Assembly (NCBI GenBank): GCA_900074725.1 | Contig: LT598459.1 | Span: 940,467 to 1,004,466 of the forward strand | Reading direction: 5' to 3' | DNA: 64,000 nt | From: Lachancea dasiensis | Lineage: Eukaryota; Ascomycota; Saccharomycetes; Saccharomycetales; Saccharomycetaceae | Shown here: in pieces, positions 38,832 through 48,451 of the stretch | How the letters are laid out: every line of letters starts with the position of its first letter | Position numbering within the stretch: the stretch's first letter is position 1 | Position numbers and translations under genes: made by a program | The notes under the pieces: generated by a model | Databases searched by the model: none | Seen by the model: the letters and a program-made list of their open reading frames with translations, nothing else | Told to the model about the DNA's origin: nothing

Positions 38832-40841
38832 ATGGCCGGACCTCCTCCGCCACCTCCTCCAATGATGGGTATGGGCTCCGGTGCTCCCAAACCGCCATCG
38901 ATGGCGCCCAATCCCGGGGCCGGCGGGAGAGATGCCTTGCTAAGCGATATCCGCAAGGGCTCTCGGCTGAAAAAGGCTGAAACCAACGATAGAAGTGGTC
39001 CAAGGGTAGGCGGCGGCGTGGTGGGTGAGTCCCATGCTTCTCACTCAGGCATGCCCGCCGCTGGAGCGTCGGGAAAGTCTGGACCCGCACTTTCGGCTCC
39101 TCCGGTTCCAACTGGAATGGCGCCCCAATTGAGCGACATCCTTGCCGGTGGGCTCCCCAAACTTCGATCAACTAGCGGTGGAACTACCGCGCCGCCAAGT
39201 GGCCCAACTCCCCCTGTTCCAGCACCTTCAAGTGGGTTCGCTCCCCCGCTTCCGGGCTCTGCTCCACCGATTCCGGGCTCTGCTCCACCTTTGCCTGGCT
39301 CGGCCCCCCCTGCTGCCATTCCCGCTGTTCCTAAAGCTCCGTCGTCTCGACCCCATATGCCTGTTTCCAGACCTACGAAAAGAGGTACGCATGCCGCAAC
39401 TTCTTTGGCTCCGAACACGGCCGCACCTCCTGTTCCCTCAGTTAAAGCACCTGGCGCGCCGGCTATTCCCAAAGCTTCAGCGCCGCCAGCGCCGCCAGCA
39501 CCACCAATTTCATCTGCCCCTCCAGCACCACCGGCACCACCAATTTCATCTGCCCCTCCAGCACCACCGGCACCACCAATTTCATCTGCCCCTCCAGCAC
39601 CGCCGGCACCACCAATTTCATCTGCCCCTCCAGCGCCTAAAGCACCATCGACACCAAGAGCTGCTCCTCCTTCATCCGGCGGTCTCCCATTTCTTGCTGA
39701 AATCCAGAAGAAACGCGACGATCGTTTTGTTGTCGGCGAGAATCAGAACTATTCGACCAAAGTCGAACAAGCAACGAGTTCGGAGCCAGTGAATGCTACT
39801 AAGCTCCCGGAAGCTCCAAAGCCACCTACTTCGGGCCCCGGAATGTCGTTTTTGGATGAGATGAATTCAAAATTGAACCACAGCACCCCTTCCACGGCGG
39901 CGCCGCCTCTCCCAAGTGGTGGTGCTCCTCCTATTCCCGGCATTGGTTTCTCTGGTGTCCCTGGCACCCCAAATACGTCCTCATCCAACCCAACAATACC
40001 TCCTTTGCCTCCCACATCAGCACCAAAAGCACCTATGGTCTCGACTGCACCTCCTATGCCTCTTTCTTCTGCACCAAGTGCTCCTGCAGCTCCTCCACTT
40101 CCTCAAAGTGCTCAGCCTAGTGCTCCAATACCTCCACCACCTCCTCTAGTGCCGCATTCATTGCCCGGCAAATCGAGCGCGCCGCAGACTCCTGCCCCAC
40201 CGCCTTCTGTTGGAGGTGGCTTACCATTTCTAGCTGAAATTGAGCGGAAGAGGGATGATTCACATGTTGTCGATGGTTCAGGAGGCTCGACATCAAACGT
40301 TTCCACACCAGTAGCCTCGACGAGGGCAACAGCACCTACAATGCCCGCAACAATGGCGCCTGCAATTCCAACGACTGGTGCGCCTCCTGTACCTAGTGCT
40401 CCAGCGCCACCATCAGTTACTCGCACTCCAATCCCACCTCCACCTCCAATTGCTAATACGTCTAACGTAGTGACAGATGATACATCGGGCTCAAGTTCAA
40501 GGCTTCCACCTCCCCCACCGCCCCCAGGAGCCCCGGCAGTAAGGACCAACAACTCTCATAAGCAACGGTTATTTTCTTCACAAAATGCTGTTCCCTCCAC
40601 TCATGCCTCAAATCCTCACACGAACCAACCCGAACTCGAAACTAACAATTTCACAATTAGTGGAAGCTCCACAACTACAGGTGTTAAATTGGATCGGGCC
40701 AAAGTATCGATTGATGACAGTCGATTCAAATGGACCAATAGTTCCCAGTTGCCCAAACCTAGACTATTTTCAAGCAAAACGAAACTTTATCCAAGTGGAA
40801 GAGGAAGCAGTGTACCTCTAGATCTGAGTCTCTACGCTTAG
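38832..40841 (+). CDS. VRP1: Verprolin (WIP family), actin/WASP-binding
   Basis: A 669-residue, proline-rich cytoskeletal protein that binds actin and Las17/WASP, type I myosins and Hof1, promoting cortical patch assembly and endocytosis. The N-terminus MAGPPPPPPPMM is followed by a WH2 actin-binding motif, RDALLSDIRKGSRLKKAET. Inside are blocks GLPFLAEIQKKRDDRFVV, GMSFLDEMNSKL and GLPFLAEIERKRDD, the verprolin repeats. The C-terminal DDSRFKWTNSSQLPKPRLF is the WASP WH1-binding region, and the end SGRGSSVPLDLSLYA is nearly invariant. A PPAPPAPPISSA unit is tandemly repeated four times (DNA 39493-39635). It is shorter than S. cerevisiae Vrp1 (817), the difference being proline-rich linker. It corresponds to YLR337C. 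Confidence 0.96.
   Translation: MAGPPPPPPPMMGMGSGAPKPPSMAPNPGAGGRDALLSDIRKGSRLKKAETNDRSGPRVGGGVVGESHASHSGMPAAGASGKSGPALSAPPVPTGMAPQLSDILAGGLPKLRSTSGGTTAPPSGPTPPVPAPSSGFAPPLPGSAPPIPGSAPPLPGSAPPAAIPAVPKAPSSRPHMPVSRPTKRGTHAATSLAPNTAAPPVPSVKAPGAPAIPKASAPPAPPAPPISSAPPAPPAPPISSAPPAPPAPPISSAPPAPPAPPISSAPPAPKAPSTPRAAPPSSGGLPFLAEIQKKRDDRFVVGENQNYSTKVEQATSSEPVNATKLPEAPKPPTSGPGMSFLDEMNSKLNHSTPSTAAPPLPSGGAPPIPGIGFSGVPGTPNTSSSNPTIPPLPPTSAPKAPMVSTAPPMPLSSAPSAPAAPPLPQSAQPSAPIPPPPPLVPHSLPGKSSAPQTPAPPPSVGGGLPFLAEIERKRDDSHVVDGSGGSTSNVSTPVASTRATAPTMPATMAPAIPTTGAPPVPSAPAPPSVTRTPIPPPPPIANTSNVVTDDTSGSSSRLPPPPPPPGAPAVRTNNSHKQRLFSSQNAVPSTHASNPHTNQPELETNNFTISGSSTTTGVKLDRAKVSIDDSRFKWTNSSQLPKPRLFSSKTKLYPSGRGSSVPLDLSLYA
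39493..39635 (+). repeat. 36-bp coding minisatellite in VRP1
   Basis: Four near-identical 36-bp units encode PPAPPAPPISSA, differing only at a few third positions (CCACCG versus CCGCCG). This is a young expansion within the proline-rich linker. Confidence 0.8.
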
Positions 40842-41170
40842 CAGGTAATAAATATATTTTACTTTGACGAATAGTGGGGACCAAAATAACATTAAAATTG
40901 CATATGAGCTAGGATAGATGACAGCTTATGAATTTGTGTACACAGGAAATATACGGGCTATCTTATTTATCTCTGTGATAATCTTTAAAGATTTCTGAAA
41001 ACCGATTGGCCCGCTAAGGTGACAGAGGTGGGGGTCTACTAAGTAAAGACACGATGAGACTCTGCCATGATGCACATTCTACTTCCAGCCATCAACCCCA
41101 AACCTTTTCTCCGTGGGCTTGCCCCTCACGACAGGGTGACCATTCCAAATTATGTATAGATTCACAACCT
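40842..41170. other. Convergent intergenic VRP1/MSP1
   Basis: 329 bp between converging genes, with AT-rich 3'-end signals such as AATAAATATATTTT just after VRP1. No gene seen. Confidence 0.6.
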
Positions 41171-42292
41171 TTAATCCAGACCTGCTGAACCGAGGGGTAC
41201 CCGGGCTTCGATTCGCAGATTCTTGTGAAAATCGGAGGTTCTAAGAGGTCTGATGCCCTTTGGAATAGCGCTCGCTGTTAAAGGGTCATCGGAGTTCGCG
41301 AGCCGCCGTTTTTGACGAATATACTCTCTCGCAGCGGTCAAAGCAGCGTCTCTACATAGTTCCTTTAGATCTGAACCAGACATATTGCGAGTGGCATTCA
41401 CTATGGCCTCGAGGTCGAAGTCCTTAGCGTCCAGCTCCGAGCCTTGCAGTAGAATGTTGAGGATCGCACGCCTTTCTTGTGGGCCTGGTAGCGGAATTGC
41501 AAAGCGTTTAGGCAGTCTTCTCAGAAACGCAGAGTCAATGTCCGCCATGCGGTTAGTGGCACCTAAAACTAGCACGCGTCCGTTGGATGTAAGGCCATCC
41601 CACAGAGTCATAAATTCCGCCTTTAACATTGCCGTCACCTCGTGGTCCGACGAAGCGCGCTCTCGTAGAAAAGAGTCGATTTCGTCGATGAACACGATGC
41701 ACGGCTGGATCTTGTTGGCAAGCGAGAAAACCGCATCCACAATCTTATTCGACTCTCCATACCACTTATCCAGGATCGACGACATGCGCAGCGAGACAAA
41801 GGTGGCCCCGCTTTCTTTCGCCAGTGCTTTTGCGACCATCGTTTTCCCACATCCAGGTGGGCCGTACAGCAGCACGCCGCGTGGCGCTGTCAGCAGCCCA
41901 CCGCTCGCCATGCCTGAGGGATCCGACGAGGACCCTGAGGAGTACAGCTCAGGCATCGTAAGCGGGCAAATCACCGATTCCGTCAATTCTTCCACGATGT
42001 CTTCAAGCCCTCCCACCTGCGCAAAACTCACCTCGATGTCCTGCGGCAGCACCACAGACCCCAGCACATTGCGTTCGTAGCTGCTGAGACGCACGTCCTG
42101 AAGCTGTGGCCGCATGGCTACCAGGTTTTCCCACGTTTGCGACTGCTTCTGCCTTGCTTCTTTAGACTTGCCAAAAAGCGGGTTTCCGTCCGATTCATTG
42201 AGTAGACGCGATACCAAGTAATATACCGAGATTCCTGTTCCGACGAGGACCGAGAGGTCCGCGATAAACTTAAGGTCAATGCTGCGACCCAT
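41171..42292 (-). CDS. MSP1: Mitochondrial outer-membrane AAA+ ATPase Msp1
   Basis: A 373-residue AAA+ protein that extracts mislocalised tail-anchored proteins from the mitochondrial outer membrane and clears stalled import precursors. A single N-terminal membrane anchor ([19 protein letters not shown], 13-31) precedes the ATPase domain. Walker A is GPPGCGKT (144-151), Walker B FIDEID with D203-E204, the pore loop KWYGES, sensor 1 GATNR and the arginine fingers FLRRLPKRF. The start is the ATG at 42292 ([14 protein letters not shown]), matching the family; an extension to 42382 is possible but unlike it. It corresponds to YGR028W and is divergent from SGD1 with 223 bp between them. Confidence 0.96.
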   Translation of the reverse strand: MGRSIDLKFIADLSVLVGTGISVYYLVSRLLNESDGNPLFGKSKEARQKQSQTWENLVAMRPQLQDVRLSSYERNVLGSVVLPQDIEVSFAQVGGLEDIVEELTESVICPLTMPELYSSGSSSDPSGMASGGLLTAPRGVLLYGPPGCGKTMVAKALAKESGATFVSLRMSSILDKWYGESNKIVDAVFSLANKIQPCIVFIDEIDSFLRERASSDHEVTAMLKAEFMTLWDGLTSNGRVLVLGATNRMADIDSAFLRRLPKRFAIPLPGPQERRAILNILLQGSELDAKDFDLEAIVNATRNMSGSDLKELCRDAALTAAREYIRQKRRLANSDDPLTASAIPKGIRPLRTSDFHKNLRIEARVPLGSAGLD

Positions 42293-42419
42293 CCCGTTTG
42301 ATGTTGACCTTAGTCTTACGTTAGTATGGAGCGTTGACGAGATGAGCTGCAGAACTTGATATTCCTGATATATAGGCATCATGTGGTACGGAACAATTTA
42401 AAGATTTATAAATGATGAA

Positions 42420-42439
42420 GCGATGAGCTTAAGCTCATC
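42420..42439 (+). promoter_or_regulatory. PAC element within an 18-bp palindrome
   Basis: GCGATGAG at 42420-42427 is the PAC motif (bound by Dot6/Tod6) typical of ribosome-biogenesis genes, about 90 bp before the SGD1 ATG. It overlaps a perfect 18-bp palindrome, GATGAGCTTAAGCTCATC (42422-42439). SGD1 being a 40S biogenesis factor makes the site credible. Confidence 0.65.
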
Positions 42440-42515
42440 CAACTGAAATAATGAGATCCTAGCAAGGCATAGTATCCACCTAAGTTTCTCTTTGAGTGTG
42501 TTGAGTGACGAGAGC

Positions 42516-45500
42516 ATGGCAGGAGATAGACATGGAATACGCATTCCCGGGACTATTTTGGATGAGTTGAAGGAGGTGAACTACGACCAAGACACTCGTT
42601 TTGGGACCAACAAGCGCAGACGGAAACAGCAAGTAGGGAGAAAGGAGAAACGGAAACAGCAACGGATAGGTAAGCGGCAGAAGGCTAGAGAAGCCGGAGA
42701 GGTGCGAAGACTGGAAAGAGCGGAGGGAACGCGGCCAAAACGAGTGGCCGGTGCACACCAGAATAGCCAACAGTTGTACAGTGACGACGGGAGTGGGCCC
42801 GACGACGACAGTGAGTCTGTTGGAAGCGAAACTGGTGATGAGGATGAAGAGGAGGAAGAGGAGGAGCACTACGAAGAGTCTCCGGAGATGAGTGTGGAAG
42901 AGACCATGGCAGCATTGAAGAGGGCTAAGGAACAGAAGAAGAAGAAGTCCGGCTCAGAATCGGTAAAGACTCCCTCGGGTCTCAAAGAGAATGTCAACAG
43001 CGACCAAGATGACGACGACGAAGATGAAAATGACAGTTTTGGGGGGTTTGAGGATGACGACGTGGAAGGAGAAGAGGACGACGACGACAACGATAGTGAA
43101 GTTCCAGAGATGACTGTGGAAGAAACCATGGCAGCTCTCAAAAGAGCGAAAGCAAAAAAGGAGGCAATTCTGAATACCTCTGGAGACCAGGATGGTACCA
43201 GTTTTGATGAAAGTGACGACGAATCTCCAGAGATGACAGTGGAAGAAACCATGGCAGCTCTCAAACGAGCCAAAGAGGGAAAGAAGAAATCTTCCTCCTC
43301 AAAGACCGAAATGCCCGTCCCCACCGCGAAACCCTCGTTGTCCCCCGCCGAGTTGGCCCAAGCACAGAAGGACCAATGGGACTACGACTATTACTCTAAA
43401 AAGCTCGGCATCAAGGGCAAAAACAAAAACCTCAGGGCAAACAACGAATTTGATGCCATCGGAGGCTTACTAGAGGGCCTTGATTTTTTCGAAAACTACG
43501 GCAGCGACGGCTCTGAAAGTGAGACCGCAGACGAAATGGAGGCCGAGGCCGATGCCAAGAGCGGTACCGCCAGCGAAACTGCCAGTGAACAGGAGGAAGG
43601 AAAGCCTTTTTCTTCGGACGACGAAATTTCGGAAGGTGATTTTGACGAGTTTGATGAAAACGATCTCGACGAGGAAGAGTGGAGACAACTCCGTGAGTTA
43701 GAAGGCAAGGGTGAAGGCTCCGAGGCTGGCTCTGAAGAAGGCTCTGATGGTTCAAGACCAACCAAAAGGGAAAATCCATATGTGGCACCTACTACCACAG
43801 ATCTTTCTGCATACGTGCCGCCTTCTTTACGGAAGCAACATTTGCTCAATAAAGACTCCGAAAATGTTACCGAATTGAAGAAGAAGGTCAAGTCCGCTCT
43901 CAACAAGCTTTCTGAGTCTAACATCACTGTCATAGTGAATTCATTGGCTGAAATATATGAGTCTTTCCCTAGACAGCACGTCAACGATGCCCTGGCGGAA
44001 CAAACATTGGACATCGTTTGCCATCGAGACAAACTTTTGGATAGTTTCATTATAAATTACGCTGCCGTGGTATTCAGTTTATGGAAATTGAAGGGAACCG
44101 AGGTTGGTGCCTCATTTATCCAAGCATGGGTAGAAAAACTGCTGGAAACTTTCCAACGCGATCAAGAACAGATATCTGCTACCGCCGGAGAGGGCAAAGA
44201 AGGCTCATCACTTGTAGTCTCCAAAGAATGCAATAACCTGGTGGGATTGTTGGCCTACTGTTACAATTTCGGGCTTATCTCCTGCCGGCTGATTTACGAC
44301 GTTATTGAAATGCTGATCAGGACCCCCAACGAATTTTCAACAGAGCTACTCTTGAGGATAATCTCGATTTCGGGGCCTTTGATTCGTGGTGATGACCCTA
44401 AGGCTCTGAAGGAGATTATCTCTGAACTTTTAGACAATGTGAGGAGCGTAAGACAGTCACCAAGGATGAAGTTTTTACTGGAAGTGATGTCAGACCTGAA
44501 AAACAATAGACTCAAACCATCGATACTGGCTGCCAGCCACGCGAATTTGAAGAAAACACTAACTAATTTTATTGGTGGTGCATCATCGACGTCTGACCCT
44601 TTACAGGTTACGTTGAATGATATTCAAAACATTGAAACTAGGGGTAAGTGGTGGTTAGTTGGCGCTTCGTGGAAGGGAAACATGGTCTCCGCTTTCGAGG
44701 ATCAAGATAATTCCAACCTGGGACCAAAAACTCCTTCCAAAAAGAAACTCGTAATTCAAGATGACATCCTCGACGACATTCCTGACTGGAGTGAAATTGC
44801 TAGGGCTCAACGTATGAATACAGAGGTGAGACGTGCTATATTTGTTAGTATAATGTCAGCACAAGACTTTATGGATGCTTTCACCAAAGTTGAGAAGTTA
44901 AATCTAAAAAACAAACAAAGCCTAGAGATTCCAAGAGTCCTAATACATTGTCTTGCGATGGAAGGCAAGAAGGGCTCATATAACCCATTCTATTCCCTCC
45001 TTGGTGTTAAGTTGAGCCAACAGAACCATCATGTTGCGAAGGCATTTCAATTCATGTTTTGGGACATGATTAAAAAATTTGAACAAAACGATAACTCGGA
45101 TATTGAGGATGCTTCGGCAGATGAGGAAGACCTGGATGAGGATCGAAGGCTTAAAAGGATAACGTGCCAAGGGAGGTTTTTTGGCACTCTTCTGGGTGAA
45201 GAGGTTTTGAGCCTTGACGTATTCAAGCACGTTCCCTTGATGGGCGGTTTAGACAGTGATGGGATGCTCTTCATCGAAATTCTCATATACCAGTTCTTGC
45301 TTTCTGTTGCTAAGAAATGCGAGTCCAAGAAAAGCGTGCACGGTAAGAAAGAAATTAGATACGAGGGCACTATATTTGAGAGACTTATAGATCGCAGTCT
45401 AAAACTCGAAAATAGCCATTCCATTCTTGCAGCTTTTAACGTATTTTTGAGCAGAAATTTCAAGCTCGAGACTTTCATGTCGGAACCTAAGGGCACCAAA

Positions 45501-45581
45501 GGCCATGAGAGGGAAGAGAGAAGGGTGAAATGGGCTTACTCGCGCTTTACCCAATTGATCAAAGAAGGTTTGAAAGGCTGA
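42516..45581 (+). CDS. SGD1: Nucleolar MIF4G/MA3 protein Sgd1 (NOM1 homologue)
   Basis: A 1021-residue essential nucleolar protein needed for 18S rRNA maturation (40S biogenesis). The basic start (GTNKRRRKQQVGRKEKRKQQ) is followed by a long, very acidic region to about residue 430. Within it PEM(S/T)VEETMAALKRAK recurs three times (about residues 123, 197 and 238). The MIF4G domain starts about residue 460 (KKKVKSALNKLSESNITVIVNSLAEIYE). The MA3 domain starts about residue 770 (TEVRRAIFVSIMSAQDFMDAF). The ATG at 42516 (MAGDRHGIRIPGTILDEL) fits; the in-frame sequence before it starts with TTG. It is longer than S. cerevisiae Sgd1 (899), mostly in the acidic part. It corresponds to YLR336C. Confidence 0.95.
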   Translation: MAGDRHGIRIPGTILDELKEVNYDQDTRFGTNKRRRKQQVGRKEKRKQQRIGKRQKAREAGEVRRLERAEGTRPKRVAGAHQNSQQLYSDDGSGPDDDSESVGSETGDEDEEEEEEEHYEESPEMSVEETMAALKRAKEQKKKKSGSESVKTPSGLKENVNSDQDDDDEDENDSFGGFEDDDVEGEEDDDDNDSEVPEMTVEETMAALKRAKAKKEAILNTSGDQDGTSFDESDDESPEMTVEETMAALKRAKEGKKKSSSSKTEMPVPTAKPSLSPAELAQAQKDQWDYDYYSKKLGIKGKNKNLRANNEFDAIGGLLEGLDFFENYGSDGSESETADEMEAEADAKSGTASETASEQEEGKPFSSDDEISEGDFDEFDENDLDEEEWRQLRELEGKGEGSEAGSEEGSDGSRPTKRENPYVAPTTTDLSAYVPPSLRKQHLLNKDSENVTELKKKVKSALNKLSESNITVIVNSLAEIYESFPRQHVNDALAEQTLDIVCHRDKLLDSFIINYAAVVFSLWKLKGTEVGASFIQAWVEKLLETFQRDQEQISATAGEGKEGSSLVVSKECNNLVGLLAYCYNFGLISCRLIYDVIEMLIRTPNEFSTELLLRIISISGPLIRGDDPKALKEIISELLDNVRSVRQSPRMKFLLEVMSDLKNNRLKPSILAASHANLKKTLTNFIGGASSTSDPLQVTLNDIQNIETRGKWWLVGASWKGNMVSAFEDQDNSNLGPKTPSKKKLVIQDDILDDIPDWSEIARAQRMNTEVRRAIFVSIMSAQDFMDAFTKVEKLNLKNKQSLEIPRVLIHCLAMEGKKGSYNPFYSLLGVKLSQQNHHVAKAFQFMFWDMIKKFEQNDNSDIEDASADEEDLDEDRRLKRITCQGRFFGTLLGEEVLSLDVFKHVPLMGGLDSDGMLFIEILIYQFLLSVAKKCESKKSVHGKKEIRYEGTIFERLIDRSLKLENSHSILAAFNVFLSRNFKLETFMSEPKGTKGHEREERRVKWAYSRFTQLIKEGLKG
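42883..43275 (+). repeat. Three-fold repeat inside SGD1
   Basis: The segment PEMTVEETMAALKRAK is encoded three times, near 42883, 43104 and 43227. The second and third DNA copies are nearly identical over about 48 bp and 123 bp apart, so they arose recently; the first is more diverged. Confidence 0.8.
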
Positions 45582-45707
45582 AGTAAGGTATCTAAATAAT
45601 ATGCATGGGTTAGATAGACGAAAAGATAAACCAGTCCCAAATGTCGACGGGAGACACTAGAAAGGTGACATCTTGATGTTTTCAGAATTTCTGTTTCTTT
45701 AATACTT

Positions 45708-47762
45708 TTACATGCTATCTTGTGCCTCTTTGATAGAATTACAAAATTGACGACCATCTGCTTTTTGTTTAACGCGAATCATGTAGTTTTCGAGCTTTCC
45801 TTCTCCGTTAATGATAGGACATTTTATAAAGTTTTCTTTGTCGGCATCGGCTGCCGCATATTGAAAAGTTTTGACCACGCTCGTGTTCAAAAGTACATGG
45901 CCCATACCATCAGATCTGCAAAGGATTCTGGTCTTGGTTTTGTCGTCCTTGTTCCGTAGGAGTTTCAGTTCTCCTACACCGCGGGAATCGTAGGCCTTAG
46001 TTTCGGGATTGATGACCATTAGTTTGGCACGCTTGGAAAACAGCAATTCTTCGCCTTCCTCGCCATTCGTCATGCTGATACCTTTTGAATCTTCTACTTC
46101 AGGCTCATTTTCAACTGCCGGAGAATCTTCAACTTTTTTGATGGCTTCTGTCTTTGGGGGTTGATTTGATGAGGGCGCCGAGGAGAACGGCAAGTTGAAT
46201 TTGAAACCACCAGAGGGAGCTCCCGTGGATTCTGCTGGTTTGCCAAAGCTGAAACTTGGGGCTGTAGACGCGTTAGAGGAACCGAAAGAGAATGTGGGTT
46301 TGGGCTTCTCCCCGTCCTCTGAGGACGTGTCTTTTTTCTGACCGAACGAAAAAGAGGGAATTGTCTTCTCTCCGTTTCCTGATTGTGATAAGGGCTTCTG
46401 ACCAAACGAGAACGAGGGTATAGTCTTCTCGCCATTGGCCTTCTCCGTGGTTACAGATTTTCCAAATGTGAAAGGTTTAGGTTTGGATGAGTCTTCAGAG
46501 CCTTTGTTTCCACCTGTCGTGCTAGGATCTTTAGAGGCGCTGGAGCTGCCAAACGTGAAACTAGGCGTTTTATCCTCGGAACCATTCTGTGCTGGGGAAG
46601 TGGACTGACCAAATGAAAAAGATGGTTTGGGTATATCCTGCTGCTGATCTTTGGTTTCGGTAGCTACTGTGCCGAAGAGACTGGAAGCAATTGGCTTATT
46701 TTCGGATGTATTAGTAGCCTCTTTGGGTGGAAGACCAAATGTAAATGACGTTTTGGCCGTTGTTTGAGATGTAGCGTTAGACCCAAGGGCGGGTTTTGTG
46801 GTGCTGGCACCAAAGCTGAATTTTGAGGACGTTTCCTTCGCCGCGGGAGCAGCGTCTTGGGCCTGTTCCGACGGAGCAGAAACGGATGCGGAAATCTTGG
46901 TGGCACTTTCCCTTTGAGACTGTGGCGTAGCGGTGGATTCAAGCTTGAAAACGGAGCTTTTAGGAGCGGAAGTGGCAGATTCGAAGGTGAAGGAGGGACC
47001 TTTGATTTCTATATCACTTTCAGAATCGCTATCAGCCTGCCTTTTCTTTTTGGCACCGAAACTGAAGACCGAGTCCTTGGTGGTTGGCTGTTCAGTCAGT
47101 GTAAAGGAAGGTCCCTGGATCTTGACCTCGTCGTCAGACTCGGAATCAGAGGAGGCATCAGCTGGTGCGGGTGGGGGAGCAAGCTTAGCGGCGGGCGCGG
47201 GAGCAGGGGCTTTAGATGCGGAAGATGCGCTTGTTTCAGCACCGCTCCTGATATCCTCCAAATAGCGCTTGTACTGATCAAATGCACTCGAAAGATCGAC
47301 GCATGGGTCCCTGGTGATAAATTCGCCGATTTTGGTTTGAAACTGTAGGTTCAGAGCATTGTGCTTAGCGTTTCTGTCGCTCTTGTCGGTTTTACCGTCA
47401 CCGCTATCTGCGGCTGGTGTGGAACTTTTTATACCGGAGAAGGCCCCCTCTGCAGTGGCAGATGCAGTGGCAGGTACCGGTTGGTTCGCATTGCCGAACG
47501 AGAAGCCGCCGCTCGCTGGCGTGGCAGCTCCAAACGAAAAAGCGTTGGCCATTGCGGACTCCCCGTTGCCTTTGCTGTTGTCCATCCCAAATGCCATCTG
47601 TTTCCGTTTTCTTGGTTGGGCAATCTTCCGTTTGCTCATGATATCACTAGAAGCTGGCTTGAAGCCCTGGTGGAGGTCAGAGTTTCTATCGTCCTCATCA
47701 TCCGAACGCCCGGCATCTAGAGCCTCTCGCGTCATCTGTGAGTCAGCGATTCGCTTGGCCAT
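45708..47762 (-). CDS. NUP2: FXFG nucleoporin Nup2
   Basis: A 684-residue mobile nucleoporin of the nuclear basket that speeds recycling of Kap60-Cse1 and dissociates cargo from importin alpha. The N-terminus, MAKRIADSQMTREAL with KRKIAQPRKRKQMAFG, resembles the Kap60-binding region. About twelve FSFG/FTFG repeats lie between residues 75 and 510. The last about 120 residues form a Ran-binding domain (GEEGEELLFSKRAKLMVINPETKAYDSRGVGELKLLRNKDDKTKTRILCRSDGMGHVLLN). Length compares with 720 in S. cerevisiae (YLR335W, next to SGD1). Its partner KAP95 is encoded in the same window, though far away. Confidence 0.96.
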   Translation of the reverse strand: MAKRIADSQMTREALDAGRSDDEDDRNSDLHQGFKPASSDIMSKRKIAQPRKRKQMAFGMDNSKGNGESAMANAFSFGAATPASGGFSFGNANQPVPATASATAEGAFSGIKSSTPAADSGDGKTDKSDRNAKHNALNLQFQTKIGEFITRDPCVDLSSAFDQYKRYLEDIRSGAETSASSASKAPAPAPAAKLAPPPAPADASSDSESDDEVKIQGPSFTLTEQPTTKDSVFSFGAKKKRQADSDSESDIEIKGPSFTFESATSAPKSSVFKLESTATPQSQRESATKISASVSAPSEQAQDAAPAAKETSSKFSFGASTTKPALGSNATSQTTAKTSFTFGLPPKEATNTSENKPIASSLFGTVATETKDQQQDIPKPSFSFGQSTSPAQNGSEDKTPSFTFGSSSASKDPSTTGGNKGSEDSSKPKPFTFGKSVTTEKANGEKTIPSFSFGQKPLSQSGNGEKTIPSFSFGQKKDTSSEDGEKPKPTFSFGSSNASTAPSFSFGKPAESTGAPSGGFKFNLPFSSAPSSNQPPKTEAIKKVEDSPAVENEPEVEDSKGISMTNGEEGEELLFSKRAKLMVINPETKAYDSRGVGELKLLRNKDDKTKTRILCRSDGMGHVLLNTSVVKTFQYAAADADKENFIKCPIINGEGKLENYMIRVKQKADGRQFCNSIKEAQDSM

Positions 47763-48033
47763 AGCTGCTGGTGTTGAGTTAGTGATATGCTGCGATAATT
47801 AAACAACCGGCGCGGATGGTATTCTTGACAAAAAGCGGCTGGTATATCCCAGATAGCCTAGTGTGGCGAAATGCAAGCGTCTCGGAAACAGCCTAGGGTT
47901 GTCGCTTTCCGCCGCCAGAGGTGCCCGATGCTTATTGGAATTCTGTCAAACCACCGTCAGCATTTCGGAGGTTTGATTAGACAGTCACCACACACGAGCC
48001 AGCTCAAAAAATAATTGGCAAAAATAAAATAAT

Positions 48034-48105
48034 CTCCGATACGGGGAGTCGAACCCCGGTCTCCACGGTGAAAGCGTGATGTGATAGCCGTTACACTATA
48101 TCGGA
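48034..48105 (-). tRNA. tRNA-Glu (TTC)
   Basis: A 72-nt cloverleaf beginning TCCGATATAGTGTAACGGC. The acceptor TCCGATA pairs with TATCGGA, the anticodon loop CTTTCAC has anticodon TTC (reads GAA, Glu), and the T arm is CGGGG-TTCGACT-CCCCG. No intron. A T5 run terminating Pol III lies about 10 nt downstream (48020-48024, minus strand). Confidence 0.96.
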
Positions 48106-48120
48106 TACTAGACAAAAACG

Positions 48121-48130
48121 TGCCGACCTT
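48121..48130 (-). promoter_or_regulatory. 10-mer shared upstream of both tRNA genes
   Basis: Minus-strand AAGGTCGGCA, 16-25 nt before the tRNA-Glu 5' end, is identical to the 10-mer upstream of tRNA-Arg (17701-17710). Confidence 0.35.
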
Positions 48131-48367
48131 TAAAAGATGTGACGCGGAGGCGCAGGCACATGCTCTTCAATGCTCTTCATTGCTCTTCATTTCCCCTATA
48201 TTGTGTCCAAAACCGAGCTGAGGTATATTTCTGCCACGTATATCCATCATTAGCGTCCCAAGCCACACCGCCCTATTCTTTTGTTTCGTTACTCCTTTAG
48301 TGTCTACAGTTAACGGGGACGTAGCTTTCACTATGTTTGAGGTATGCCTGTTTTCACCTTTGACTGC

Positions 48368-48378
48368 ACACCCATACA
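48368..48378 (+). promoter_or_regulatory. Rap1 site upstream of RPS25
   Basis: ACACCCATACA is a textbook Rap1 site. A second, weaker relative in the other orientation (TGCGTGGGTGC) lies about 50 bp further on, near 48420. Paired Rap1 sites are typical of yeast ribosomal-protein promoters. Confidence 0.7.
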
Positions 48379-48451
48379 CAACCACAAAACTTCATGGCGT
48401 GCTGAAAAAAAATGAAAAGTGCGTGGGTGCGGGTCGGGTCGTCAACTTTTG

